From Tenacibaculum skagerrakense (GTDB lineage Bacteria > Bacteroidota > Bacteroidia > Flavobacteriales > Flavobacteriaceae), in contig NZ_SLXM01000005.1 in NCBI RefSeq assembly GCF_004345825.1, positions 125,290 through 189,289 on the forward strand: 64,000 nt of DNA. The letters are read 5' to 3'. This document shows, in pieces, positions 26,418-34,657 of the stretch. The notes under the pieces are model-generated. The model was not told where the DNA came from, made no database searches, and saw only the letters and a list, made by a program, of their open reading frames with translations. The position numbers and the translations under genes were made by a program. The stretch's first letter is position 1, and every line of letters starts with the position of its first letter.

Positions 26418-26437
26418 AATATGATTTTGGTCATATT
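26418..26437. promoter_or_regulatory. Crp/Fnr-type binding site for the small membrane protein gene
   Basis: AATATGATTTTGGTCATATT, perfect 7-bp arms around a 6-nt spacer. The centre is 33 bp upstream of the centre of the -7 box, about position -41. Confidence 0.7.
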
Positions 26438-26497
26438 GGTTAAAAAAGTTCTATTTGTTAAAGGTTATTTATATCTTCACATTTCAAATCAAAAAAT

Positions 26498-28513
26498 GTG
26501 TCAACACAAATAGTTTTATATATAATTTTAGCTTTATTAGTAGGAGTTGTTGTAGCTTACTTTCAATACTTTTTTAAGGTTAAAAAAACCGCAAAACACA
26601 CTATTGTATTATTTACATTAAGGGCGTCGAGTGTGTTCTTTTTACTACTATTGTTAATCAATCCGCAAATTAAAATTCAAAAAACTAAGAATAGCAAACC
26701 TAAACTGTCTATTCTTGTAGACAATTCGTTATCTACTTCTTTTTTTAAAGAGGAAAAAAAAGTTGTTGAATTAATTAATGGCTTTAAAAGTTCTAACAAA
26801 TTAAATAACAAGTTTGATATTGATTACTTCTCTTTTGGAAAAGATATTCAAGCAACAGACAGCCTAACTTTTAATGATGCTCATACCAATATTTACAATG
26901 CAGTAAAATCGATTAATAATCTTACTAAGGATGAAATTGGTGCAATGATTGTAATCTCTGATGGTAATCAAACAATAGGAGAGGATTATGAATTTGTAAA
27001 TTCTAAACAAGCAGTGTATCCTGTTTTAATTGGAGATACCGTAAAATATCAAGATGTAAAAATAGCTCAACTTAATGTAAATAAATACAGTTACATCAAT
27101 AATAAATTTCCTGTAGAAGCTATTCTATATTATGATGGAGAGAAAGCTATAAATACAGAGTTTGCTATTTTTAAAGCAGGGAAAAAGGTTTTTTCGAGAC
27201 CTATTAGTTTTTCAAAAGACAACAAATCGGTAACAGTTTCTACAAATTTAGTTTCAGATAAAGAAGGTATTCATTATTACTCAACAACTATTGGTAAACT
27301 AGAAAATGAGAAGAATATAAAAAATAACTCGAAAAGCTTTTCGGTAGAAGTAATAGACGAACAGGCAAAAATATTACTATTAACTTCGTTGCTTCATCCC
27401 GATTTAGGTGCTTTTAAAAAGGCTATTGAAAGCAACCAGCAAAGAAGTATTACCATTACAGATATTAATGAGTTTAAAGGAAATTTAGACGATTATCAAC
27501 TTGTTATAGCGTATCAGCCAACTATTTATTTCAAGCCATTTTTTAATAAACGAAAATCTAATTTCTTAGTTGTTACTGGCTCTAAAACCGATTGGAGTTT
27601 TATAAATTCTTTAGACTTAGGAATTGAAAAATCGTATATAAATCAATCGGAAGATTATAGTATTTCTTACAATACTAATTATTTAACGTTTATTCAAAAA
27701 GATATTGGGTTTACTAATTTTCCACCTTTAAGAGATAAGTTTGGAGCTATAAACGCAAAAAATCATCAAAGTTTATTATTTCAAAAGCTACAAGGAATTA
27801 CGACCGAAGAACCACTTTTAGCTACGTTTGAAAAAGGAGAAGAGAAGTTTGGTTTTTTATTAGGAGAAGGAATTTGGAAATGGAGAGCAGCAAGTTATTT
27901 AAATGAAACTAGTTTTCACGAGTTTGATGCATTTGTTAATAATTTAGTTCAGTTTTTATCTTCAACTAAGAAAAGAAATCGATTAGAGGTTAAAGTAGAT
28001 AATTTGTATTTGGCAAATCAAACTATTGATATTTCTGCATTGTATTTAGATAGCAACTACAAGTTTGATCCAAGAGCATCGATTCAAATAGGAATTTCTA
28101 ACGAGACAACCAAAGAGCAAAAAGTGTATCCTTTTTCCTTAGTTACTACTTCATATAAAGTTCAAATAGAAGGCTTAGTACCAGGTGATTATTCTTATGT
28201 TGTTTCAGTTGAAGGAGAATCGGTAAAAAAGTCAGGGAAATTTAAAGTAGCTGATTTTCAAATCGAAGAACAGTTTACAAATGCTAACAAAGAAAAGCTA
28301 ACCGCACTTGCTAATGCTACAAACGGAAAGTTATTTAATAGCCAAGAACAGGATGACTTAATTGATAATTTAGTTCAGAATAAAAATTACTACACCTTGC
28401 AAAAATCTATAGAAAAAAAGCAAGGAATTATTCAGTGGCAATGGTTACTTTTTTTAATAATAGGTTTATTAACCTTAGAATGGTTTTTAAGAAAATATTA
28501 CGGTAAATTATAA
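26498..28513 (+). CDS. VWA-like membrane protein
   Basis: 671 residues from a GTG start; the ATG two bases upstream is in another frame and closes after five codons. Two membrane segments open the protein (about 5-22 and 38-57) and one closes it (about 645-662). Between them is a large extracytoplasmic part. It begins with a von Willebrand A-like region having the metal-site pattern DNSLS (about 76-80) and IVISDGNQT, followed by a glutamine-amidotransferase-like and beta-sandwich region. BatA/BatB-like proteins have this layout. It is the first gene of a four-gene unit. Confidence 0.8.
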   Translation: MSTQIVLYIILALLVGVVVAYFQYFFKVKKTAKHTIVLFTLRASSVFFLLLLLINPQIKIQKTKNSKPKLSILVDNSLSTSFFKEEKKVVELINGFKSSNKLNNKFDIDYFSFGKDIQATDSLTFNDAHTNIYNAVKSINNLTKDEIGAMIVISDGNQTIGEDYEFVNSKQAVYPVLIGDTVKYQDVKIAQLNVNKYSYINNKFPVEAILYYDGEKAINTEFAIFKAGKKVFSRPISFSKDNKSVTVSTNLVSDKEGIHYYSTTIGKLENEKNIKNNSKSFSVEVIDEQAKILLLTSLLHPDLGAFKKAIESNQQRSITITDINEFKGNLDDYQLVIAYQPTIYFKPFFNKRKSNFLVVTGSKTDWSFINSLDLGIEKSYINQSEDYSISYNTNYLTFIQKDIGFTNFPPLRDKFGAINAKNHQSLLFQKLQGITTEEPLLATFEKGEEKFGFLLGEGIWKWRAASYLNETSFHEFDAFVNNLVQFLSSTKKRNRLEVKVDNLYLANQTIDISALYLDSNYKFDPRASIQIGISNETTKEQKVYPFSLVTTSYKVQIEGLVPGDYSYVVSVEGESVKKSGKFKVADFQIEEQFTNANKEKLTALANATNGKLFNSQEQDDLIDNLVQNKNYYTLQKSIEKKQGIIQWQWLLFLIIGLLTLEWFLRKYYGKL

Positions 28514-28692
28514 TGTTAGAACATTTTTTTCAATGCCCTTATTGTTGGGAACAAATTTCAATGTTGTTAGATCGAAGTGTTTCTGAAACATACATTGAAG
28601 ATTGCGAAATTTGTTGTAATCCTATGCAAATTACAACAGTTTTTGAACAGAATGAATTGGTTAATTTTGAAGTAAATAATATAGAACAATAA
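28513..28692 (+). CDS. CPXCG motif-containing cysteine-rich mini-protein
   Basis: 59 residues: MLEHFFQCPYCWEQIS followed by a second CxxCC cluster (Cys31, Cys34, Cys35) and an acidic tail. Cys8 and Cys11 form the CPxC knuckle that names the family; here the usual Gly after the second Cys is Trp. It probably binds one zinc ion. Both ends overlap neighbours by a single base in TAATG, the stop of the upstream gene and the start of the thioesterase gene, so translation is likely coupled. The function of the family is unknown. Confidence 0.85.
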   Translation: MLEHFFQCPYCWEQISMLLDRSVSETYIEDCEICCNPMQITTVFEQNELVNFEVNNIEQ

Positions 28693-29084
28693 TGAGATTT
28701 CATACTAGAAAATGGGTAAAACCAGAAGATTTAAATCCAAACGGAACGTTATTTGGCGGAAGATTACTTCAGTGGATAGATGAAGAAGTAGCTTTGTATG
28801 CTATCATTCAACTAGAAATACCTAAAACGGTAACAAAGTTTATGTCTGAAATAGACTTTGTAAGTTCTGCAAGGCAAGGAGACATCATTGAAATAGGAAT
28901 TGATGTTGTAAAGTTTGGAAGAACGTCTATAACATTAAACTGTAAAGTAAGAAACAAGCTTACCCGAAAAGAGATTATTACAATTGATAAAATTGTAATG
29001 GTGAGTTTAGGAGAAAATGGTGAAACTGTACCGCATGGAAAAACTAGGATTGAATACGTAAAAGATCGACTAGATAATCAATAA
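28692..29084 (+). CDS. Acyl-CoA thioesterase, hotdog fold
   Basis: 130 residues. The hotdog signature NPNGTLFGGRLLQWIDEEVALYA (split here: residues about 15-38), then SEIDFVSSARQGDIIEIG, matches YciA/acyl-CoA hydrolase proteins, with the catalytic Asp in WIDE. It hydrolyses acyl-CoA thioesters; chain length is not predictable. It starts within the stop codon of the CPXCG gene. Confidence 0.93.
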   Translation: MRFHTRKWVKPEDLNPNGTLFGGRLLQWIDEEVALYAIIQLEIPKTVTKFMSEIDFVSSARQGDIIEIGIDVVKFGRTSITLNCKVRNKLTRKEIITIDKIVMVSLGENGETVPHGKTRIEYVKDRLDNQ

Positions 29085-29094
29085 ATTTTAAATT

Positions 29095-29922
29095 ATGAGT
29101 AAACAAGCAAATTTTGATTTCCCAAAAAAGGGAGTTTTTATAATACCAATAATTGTCTTCTTTTTTATTTTTTTAATAAAATCAACAGAAACGATTAATT
29201 CAGGAGAAGCAGGAGTCGTTTGGCGTTTTTTTGGAGGAGTAGATCCTGATCAAAAGCCACTAGGCGAAGGATTTCATATTATAGCTCCATGGAATAATGT
29301 ATTTGTCTATAACGTAAAGCAACAATCTATTTCTGATGTAATGAAAGTACTTTCTGTTAATGGATTAGAAGTTACGGTAAATGGTACAGTATGGTTTAAG
29401 CCAGATTTAGAAAGGTTAGCGATACTTCATAAAACGAGAGGAAAGAATTATGTGAAAGATATTTTGGATCCTGCTATTAATGCGGCAGCAAGAAGTGTTG
29501 TTGGACGTTATACACCAGAGCAACTATATTCTAGTAAACGAGATGTAATTGAAAAGGAAATTTTAGAGGAAGTAAGTAAAGAGCTAGAAGATCAGTTTAT
29601 AAAAGTGAATAAGGTTTTGGTAGAAGATGTTCAATTACCAAAAACAATTAAAGACGCAATCGAAAGAAAGTTGAAGCAAGAACAAGAAGCTTTAGAGTAT
29701 GAATTTAGATTAGCTAAAGCACAGAAAGAAGCAGAACGTCAAAAAATTGATGCAGAAGGTAAGGCAACTGCAAATCGTATTTTAAGTGCTTCACTTACTG
29801 ACAAAATTTTACAGGAAAAAGGAATTGAAGCAACGTTGAAACTAGCAGAGTCACCAAATAGTAAAGTAGTACTAATAGGTTCAGGAAAAAACGGGATGCC
29901 AATCATTTTAGGTAACCAGTAA
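29095..29922 (+). CDS. SPFH/prohibitin family membrane protein
   Basis: 275 residues. One N-terminal membrane helix (about 15-28) precedes an SPFH (band 7) domain (about 35-190: INSGEAGVVWRFFGGVDPD, GEGFHIIAPW) and a charged coiled coil (about 190-235: EYEFRLAKAQKEAERQKIDAE split). Prohibitin-type proteins form ring scaffolds in membranes and influence protease access. It is 10 nt after the thioesterase gene and ends the four-gene unit. Confidence 0.92.
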   Translation: MSKQANFDFPKKGVFIIPIIVFFFIFLIKSTETINSGEAGVVWRFFGGVDPDQKPLGEGFHIIAPWNNVFVYNVKQQSISDVMKVLSVNGLEVTVNGTVWFKPDLERLAILHKTRGKNYVKDILDPAINAAARSVVGRYTPEQLYSSKRDVIEKEILEEVSKELEDQFIKVNKVLVEDVQLPKTIKDAIERKLKQEQEALEYEFRLAKAQKEAERQKIDAEGKATANRILSASLTDKILQEKGIEATLKLAESPNSKVVLIGSGKNGMPIILGNQ

Positions 29923-30084
29923 AAAGTTAAAAAGTGTTTAAATAGATTGATTTAGACGATAATTGTCTTAAAAAAAAGTTAATAGCATTTTAAAGATGTA
30001 ACAAGTTTAAAATTAACTCGTCAATTATATAAATTACTTCCTTAAAAGTTAGTGATTAGTTAGTTTTTGATAGTTGATTGAAAG

Positions 30085-30117
30085 AGCTCGAGATTTTATA
30101 GTCTCGAGCTTTTTTTA
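30085..30117 (+). terminator. Intrinsic terminator in the gap after the SPFH gene
   Basis: 9-bp stem AGCTCGAGA / TCTCGAGCT with an 8-nt loop and a run of seven T. The 386-nt gap (29923-30308) also has a weak AGAC/GTCT hairpin at 29953; no gene, RNA or clear promoter box is seen in it. Confidence 0.9.
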
Positions 30118-30308
30118 TATGTCAAATTAATTTTTAAAAACCTGTTTTTTAGGTGTTTATAAAATTGTGCTATTTTTAAACCAATTTGTCCTCTTTTTGG
30201 TTTTTACTTTTTTTATTTTAATTAAAGTGATTCTTTTGTTTTAGCGAATTGAAAAAATCAATTCAACTAAATCAACTTTTTAAACCCTAAATCTTTAATC
30301 AAAAGATC

Positions 30309-31448
30309 ATGAAAAAAATTACCCTTTCATTTATTTTTTCTATGTTTTTTGTGCTTTCATTTTTTGCTCAGGAGTATGAAATAGAAAGCTTTACAAAAAC
30401 ATTTACAGATTCTAATCGACGTAATAGGAGAGTTACGGCTAAAATCTACTATCCTAAGCAACTATCAACTACTACTGAAAATTATCCAGTAATTGTTTTC
30501 GGTCATGGTTTTGTAATGAATTATGATGCTTACGAAAACTTTTTCGACACTTTAGTGTCTAAAGGATATATTGTAGCTTTTGTTACTACAGAAGGATCAG
30601 TTTTTGCTAATCATAAGGCATATTCGGAGGACTTAGCTTTTATGATTAACGAAGTTAGAAATGAAGCAAATAATAGTAGCTCTCCTATTTTTAATTTAGT
30701 AGGAAACACCAATGCTTTATTAGGACATTCCATGGGTGGAGGAGCCGCAATTGTAGCAGCTTCTATGGTAGATGTTAATACCTTAGTAACATTCGCTCCT
30801 GCTAAATTGCGTTTTAACACTATAACACCTGCTACGCAAGTTACAGAAGAAGCGTTGGTTTTTTCGGGTAGTGCAGACGGTGTTACTAAGCCTAACGAAA
30901 ATCACATTCCTTTGTATAATAGCTTAGGTTCTAATTGTAAATATTTTATTAGTATTACAGGAGGAGCTCATTGTTATTATGCAATGCCTAATGGGTATTG
31001 TGATTTTGGAGAGCGTTTTTCATCAAGAGATGTTTCTGTAACCAGAAGCGAACAACAGGAAATTATGTTCACTTATGTAATTCCTTGGTTAGATTACAAA
31101 CTAAAAAATAATGGAGCATCTTATCAATTATTTAAAGATACGTTAAACAACGATTCGAATGTTACGTATGAGAATGGTTGTAATAACGAATTCAATTTAT
31201 CAACTGAAAAATTACCAGAATCTAGCTTTAGTGTTCAGGTAGGCCCTAACCCAACCAAATCTTTTGTCAACATTAATACATCAGATGAGTATGAGGTGGA
31301 AAAAGTGGAAGTGTATAACCAATATGGAAAGCTTTTCTTAGACTCAAAAAGTAAGCAGGTAGATTTATCTAGTTTACAACGAGGTATTTATTTGATAAAA
31401 GTTTACTCAAAAGGAAAAACTATTACTAAGAAAATAGTTGTTGAGTAA
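30309..31448 (+). CDS. Secreted serine hydrolase (dienelactone-hydrolase/cutinase-like) with T9SS sorting domain
   Basis: 379 residues: signal peptide about 1-20, alpha/beta hydrolase about 25-290, T9SS type A C-terminal domain about 305-379 (VGPNPTKSFVNI ending KTITKKIVVE). The catalytic Ser is Ser141 (GHSMGG), the acid Asp190 (SADGV) and the His His221 (GGAHCYY). The layout resembles esterases, including polyester hydrolases known from Bacteroidota that also carry a C-terminal sorting domain, but the substrate cannot be read from sequence. It is exported through the outer membrane and probably cell-surface bound. A shared bidirectional terminator separates it from the convergent nuclease gene. 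Confidence 0.85.
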   Translation: MKKITLSFIFSMFFVLSFFAQEYEIESFTKTFTDSNRRNRRVTAKIYYPKQLSTTTENYPVIVFGHGFVMNYDAYENFFDTLVSKGYIVAFVTTEGSVFANHKAYSEDLAFMINEVRNEANNSSSPIFNLVGNTNALLGHSMGGGAAIVAASMVDVNTLVTFAPAKLRFNTITPATQVTEEALVFSGSADGVTKPNENHIPLYNSLGSNCKYFISITGGAHCYYAMPNGYCDFGERFSSRDVSVTRSEQQEIMFTYVIPWLDYKLKNNGASYQLFKDTLNNDSNVTYENGCNNEFNLSTEKLPESSFSVQVGPNPTKSFVNINTSDEYEVEKVEVYNQYGKLFLDSKSKQVDLSSLQRGIYLIKVYSKGKTITKKIVVE

Positions 31449-31450
31449 CA

Positions 31451-31481
31451 AAAAAGCGCTCTTTAAGAGCGCTTTTTTTTA
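31451..31481. terminator. Bidirectional terminator between two T9SS enzyme genes
   Basis: Stem AAAAAGCGCTC / GAGCGCTTTTT with a 5-nt loop, T-runs on both strands. Confidence 0.93.
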
Positions 31482-31483
31482 TT

Positions 31484-32542
31484 TTAATGGATAACCATCT
31501 TTTTGGTAGTAAAATTGGTTTCGCTTATAATTTTAAGTAAATAAATTCCTGATTTTAGATTATTAATAGTGTATTTGTTATTAATAAACGAAGGATTTTT
31601 TACTGAATAAACTTCTTTTCCTAAAACAGAATAAATTTTTATTCCAGAAATGGTACTTCTTGGAGAAACAATTGTAATGTTTCCATTAACAGATGGATTA
31701 GGATAGGCACTTACATCTGTTAATTTAGTAAAGTCATTTACACTTGCTGTAGCCCATCTGTTTTCTGCCACAGGACCACCCCAGATTTGAGTTGCCAAAT
31801 TAGGATTATCAATAAAAGGATTTCTATTTCCTTGTGCATATGTATTAGCCACATTTCCATGATAGTTATTTCTATTATCTTCTATAGTAGAAACAGGATC
31901 TTCAGCATTCCATTCTAAAAATAGATCAATCATTTCATCAGGTGTAGTAGCAGAACTTCCAACACCAACAACAGAAGGTAAGCATTGATCTCCATAACGT
32001 AAATACATGTACATCATCATACGAGCTACATCTCCTTTCCATTCATCTCCAGGATACCATCCACCAGTTACATCACCTGAGTTACCAGTACCATCAGCAA
32101 AAGCTTTATTTCCTCTTGAACCGTTATATTGTACGTCTGAAGGACGTAAATGATGCGCGTCAGCTCCTGGACCAGAAGAACCTAAATTTGGATTTCCTAA
32201 ACTTCTTGGGTATACATGTTCTCTGTTCCAATCTCCAGTGTTTCCACCATTATCATTAATACCTCTGGTTCTAGCTGTAGTTCCTGAACTAGAATATCCA
32301 TAAATTAAGAGTACTTCACTACCATTATCAGGATTAACATCAGTAGCTTTAGAAGCTTCCCAAACACCTGGAGTATAACTTAAAAAGTTACTGTGTGTAT
32401 TGATGATTTTTGTAGCTAATTCTTGTTTTAATGCTAAACCAGATTTAGTTAAATCTACATCATTATAATAACTCTGTTGTGCATAAATTGATAATGCAAA
32501 TAAACCAACAAATAGAATGAGTAATTTTTTTACCATATTCAT
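31484..32542 (-). CDS. Secreted endonuclease I family nuclease with T9SS sorting domain
   Basis: 352 residues from the ATG at 32542; longer starts would run into the upstream methyltransferase gene. Signal peptide about 1-21. The endonuclease I motifs are WNREHVYPRSLG, DAHHLRPSD and NRNPFIDNP, with the metal-binding His/Asn residues. The C-terminal 70 residues (AYPNPSVNGNITIVS ending TTKKMVIH) are a T9SS type A domain. It digests extracellular DNA, for nutrient supply or biofilm turnover. The start is 4 nt after the methyltransferase stop, so it is probably co-transcribed with it. Confidence 0.93.
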   Translation of the reverse strand: MNMVKKLLILFVGLFALSIYAQQSYYNDVDLTKSGLALKQELATKIINTHSNFLSYTPGVWEASKATDVNPDNGSEVLLIYGYSSSGTTARTRGINDNGGNTGDWNREHVYPRSLGNPNLGSSGPGADAHHLRPSDVQYNGSRGNKAFADGTGNSGDVTGGWYPGDEWKGDVARMMMYMYLRYGDQCLPSVVGVGSSATTPDEMIDLFLEWNAEDPVSTIEDNRNNYHGNVANTYAQGNRNPFIDNPNLATQIWGGPVAENRWATASVNDFTKLTDVSAYPNPSVNGNITIVSPRSTISGIKIYSVLGKEVYSVKNPSFINNKYTINNLKSGIYLLKIISETNFTTKKMVIH

Positions 32543-32546
32543 ATCA

Positions 32547-33758
32547 CTATTTTTTTTGTAAAAGGGCCATATAAAATCCATCAAAACCAGATTCGTGTGA
32601 TAAAACCTTTTTATCAGATATAAAGGTGAAATCTTTACCTGATTCAGATGCTAGAAATTGTACAACTTGTTTTTGATTTTCTGATGGTAATACAGAGCAA
32701 GTAGCGTAGACTAATTTACCACCGCTTTTTACCATTTTAGAATAACTTTGTAGTACGTCTTGTTGTACTTTTTTAATGTTATCTAGGAATTCTGGTTGCA
32801 ACTTCCATTTACTATCAGGATTTCTTCTAATAACTCCTAATCCGGAACATGGAGCATCAATTAAAACTCTATCGGCTTTATTGTATAGCTTCTTTATAGG
32901 TTTTGTTGAGTCGATAACTTTCGTATCCATATTATGAACACCATTTCTACGAGCTCTTACTTTTAACTTTTTAAGCTTACTCTCGTAAATATCCATTGCT
33001 ATAATCTGACCTTTATTTTTCATTAAAGAGGCTAAATGCAATGTTTTACCACCAGCTCCAGCACAAGTGTCAATCACTTTCATTCCTGGTTCAACATCAA
33101 GATAAGTAGCTACTAATTGAGAAGATGCATCTTGAACTTCAAACAGCCCTTTTTTAAAGCTTTCAGTTTTAAATACATTGGCACGTTCAACCAATTTTAA
33201 GGCATCATCATATCCTTTAATAAATTCAGTATCTATGCCTTCTTCTCTTAATTGTTTTTGTAAAAGTTCTTTAGTAGTATTTAAGGTGTTTGTTCTTAGT
33301 ATCACTTCTGCTTGTTTGTTAAGAGAAGCAATTTCTTTTGTCCATACTTTTTCACCTAATTCTTCTGCACCTACTGCATCAATCCAATCTGGAATAGATT
33401 CTCTGAATTTTCTAATTTTAGATAATTCATCAAACTTTCCTTTAATTCTTCTTGTAGGTGTTGGTTCTATTTGGTTCCAGTCTGGTAATTGAATTCCTCT
33501 TAAAACACACCAAACCGAAAATAAACGCCATAAATCTTGTCTAGAAAAAGGTTCTTTTACGTTAGCAATTTCAGCATACAAACGTTTCCAACGAACAATT
33601 TCATAGATAGTTTCTGCAACAAACTTTCTATCTCTTGCTCCCCATCTTTTATCTCTACGTAAGGCGGTTTCTACAGCTTTATCGGCGTAAACTCCTTCAT
33701 TGAATATGTCTCTAAGACTATCAATTACGGCAAAAACTAAATTTCTATGTAATCTCAT
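32547..33758 (-). CDS. RsmB/NOP-family RNA m5C methyltransferase
   Basis: 403 residues. An N-terminal NusB-like region (about 1-130) is followed by the methyltransferase core: DTCAGAGGKTLHLA (SAM site, about 232-245), DAPCSGLGVIRRNPDSKWK (catalytic Cys in PCS) and YATCSVLPSENQ (second Cys), the RsmB arrangement. It methylates cytosine 5 in 16S rRNA. RsmB itself targets C967; the exact target here is not shown. It has its own promoter box. Confidence 0.9.
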   Translation of the reverse strand: MRLHRNLVFAVIDSLRDIFNEGVYADKAVETALRRDKRWGARDRKFVAETIYEIVRWKRLYAEIANVKEPFSRQDLWRLFSVWCVLRGIQLPDWNQIEPTPTRRIKGKFDELSKIRKFRESIPDWIDAVGAEELGEKVWTKEIASLNKQAEVILRTNTLNTTKELLQKQLREEGIDTEFIKGYDDALKLVERANVFKTESFKKGLFEVQDASSQLVATYLDVEPGMKVIDTCAGAGGKTLHLASLMKNKGQIIAMDIYESKLKKLKVRARRNGVHNMDTKVIDSTKPIKKLYNKADRVLIDAPCSGLGVIRRNPDSKWKLQPEFLDNIKKVQQDVLQSYSKMVKSGGKLVYATCSVLPSENQKQVVQFLASESGKDFTFISDKKVLSHESGFDGFYMALLQKK

Positions 33759-33776
33759 TAGTAATATTTAGGACGG

Positions 33777-33784
33777 CAAAGATA
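33777..33784 (-). promoter_or_regulatory. -7 promoter box for the rRNA methyltransferase gene
   Basis: TATCTTTG on the leftward strand, exact consensus, 18 nt before the start codon. Confidence 0.62.
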
Positions 33785-33805
33785 CTACGATTTATTGGGT
33801 TTTTG

Positions 33806-33813
33806 TATTTTCG
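33806..33813 (+). promoter_or_regulatory. -7 promoter box for the SH3-domain protein gene
   Basis: TATTTTCG, 7 of 8 positions of the consensus, 22 nt before the ATG at 33836, which supports that start over the TTG at 33803. Confidence 0.5.
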
Positions 33814-33835
33814 TTTGCAACATAAATCAAAGTCT

Positions 33836-34657
33836 ATGAGAAATTATGTTTTGGTAACTTTCTTTTGCTCCATTTTTAACTATACTCTTTCCCAAGAAGT
33901 TAAATATATTGAAGTTGAAAATGTTCATTTTCAGTCAAATGAAAAAGTATACTTATTTGGAAATGATGTTAAATTGAGAGCAAAACCATCTACATCTTCG
34001 AAGGTTTTAGATGTTTTAAGAATTAATTCAGTTGTTGATGTTATTGCAGAGGAGGATATAGTTTTTAACTATAATGGTATTAATTGGAATTGGATTAAAG
34101 TTAGTAGTAACAATAAAGTAGGTTATATAATAGGAGGTTTGTTATCATTAGATAATAAAGTAATTGGTGATTCAGTTTATTTGATTAACCTTAAAAAAAT
34201 AGATGAAAATTTTCAATTATTGATTCGTTTAGTAAATAAAAACACTTTAGAATATATTGAGTTAGCTTACGATTTAAACAATACAGATACGTTTTCAGTA
34301 GAGGTATATGGTAATAAGGGACTTGAATCTGTGAAAGATATGCTTTTAGTAAATTTTATGGCTGAAGCATGCGGAATTGATGGAGGTGGATGCTATTTTT
34401 TCAATGATGGAAAATCGTTAACTAAAGCAATACAATATTCCCAAATAGCTGATGGAGATTTATATTGGTTGAACGAGAAAGTAGTGTTTCCTAATAACTA
34501 TAAAGGAGTTAAAAATAAGATTCTTTTTATAAGTGAGCATGGAGAGACCATTAATGAAGAGAAAAATTATCAGAAAATAACTACCGAGTCTATTGAATGT
34601 GTATGGGAAGGAAAGTTTCTTGATATTGAAAAGATAAAAAAAAGTAGTACGGATTAA
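33836..34657 (+). CDS. Secreted SH3-domain protein of unknown function
   Basis: 273 residues from the ATG at 33836. A signal peptide (about 1-20, ending NYTLSQ) is followed by a bacterial SH3 (SH3b) domain at about 35-100 (VKLRAKPSTSSKVLDVLRINSVVDVI, split: LRAKPSTSSKVLDVL and VGYIIGGLLSL), which in other proteins binds peptidoglycan or peptides. The C-terminal part, about 110-273, is beta-rich and not recognised; it has two Cys near CGIDGGGC. The stop overlaps the recG start in TAATG, so recG is co-translated. Confidence 0.78.
   Translation: MRNYVLVTFFCSIFNYTLSQEVKYIEVENVHFQSNEKVYLFGNDVKLRAKPSTSSKVLDVLRINSVVDVIAEEDIVFNYNGINWNWIKVSSNNKVGYIIGGLLSLDNKVIGDSVYLINLKKIDENFQLLIRLVNKNTLEYIELAYDLNNTDTFSVEVYGNKGLESVKDMLLVNFMAEACGIDGGGCYFFNDGKSLTKAIQYSQIADGDLYWLNEKVVFPNNYKGVKNKILFISEHGETINEEKNYQKITTESIECVWEGKFLDIEKIKKSSTD

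Noticed and set aside
29953..29972. TTAGAC-gataatt-GTCTTAA hairpin after the SPFH gene
   Set aside because: Short, AT-rich and followed by A rather than T; probably not a terminator.
29923..30308. Possible RNA gene or riboswitch in the 386-nt gap
   Set aside because: Only a terminator and AT-rich sequence are visible; no conserved RNA motif.
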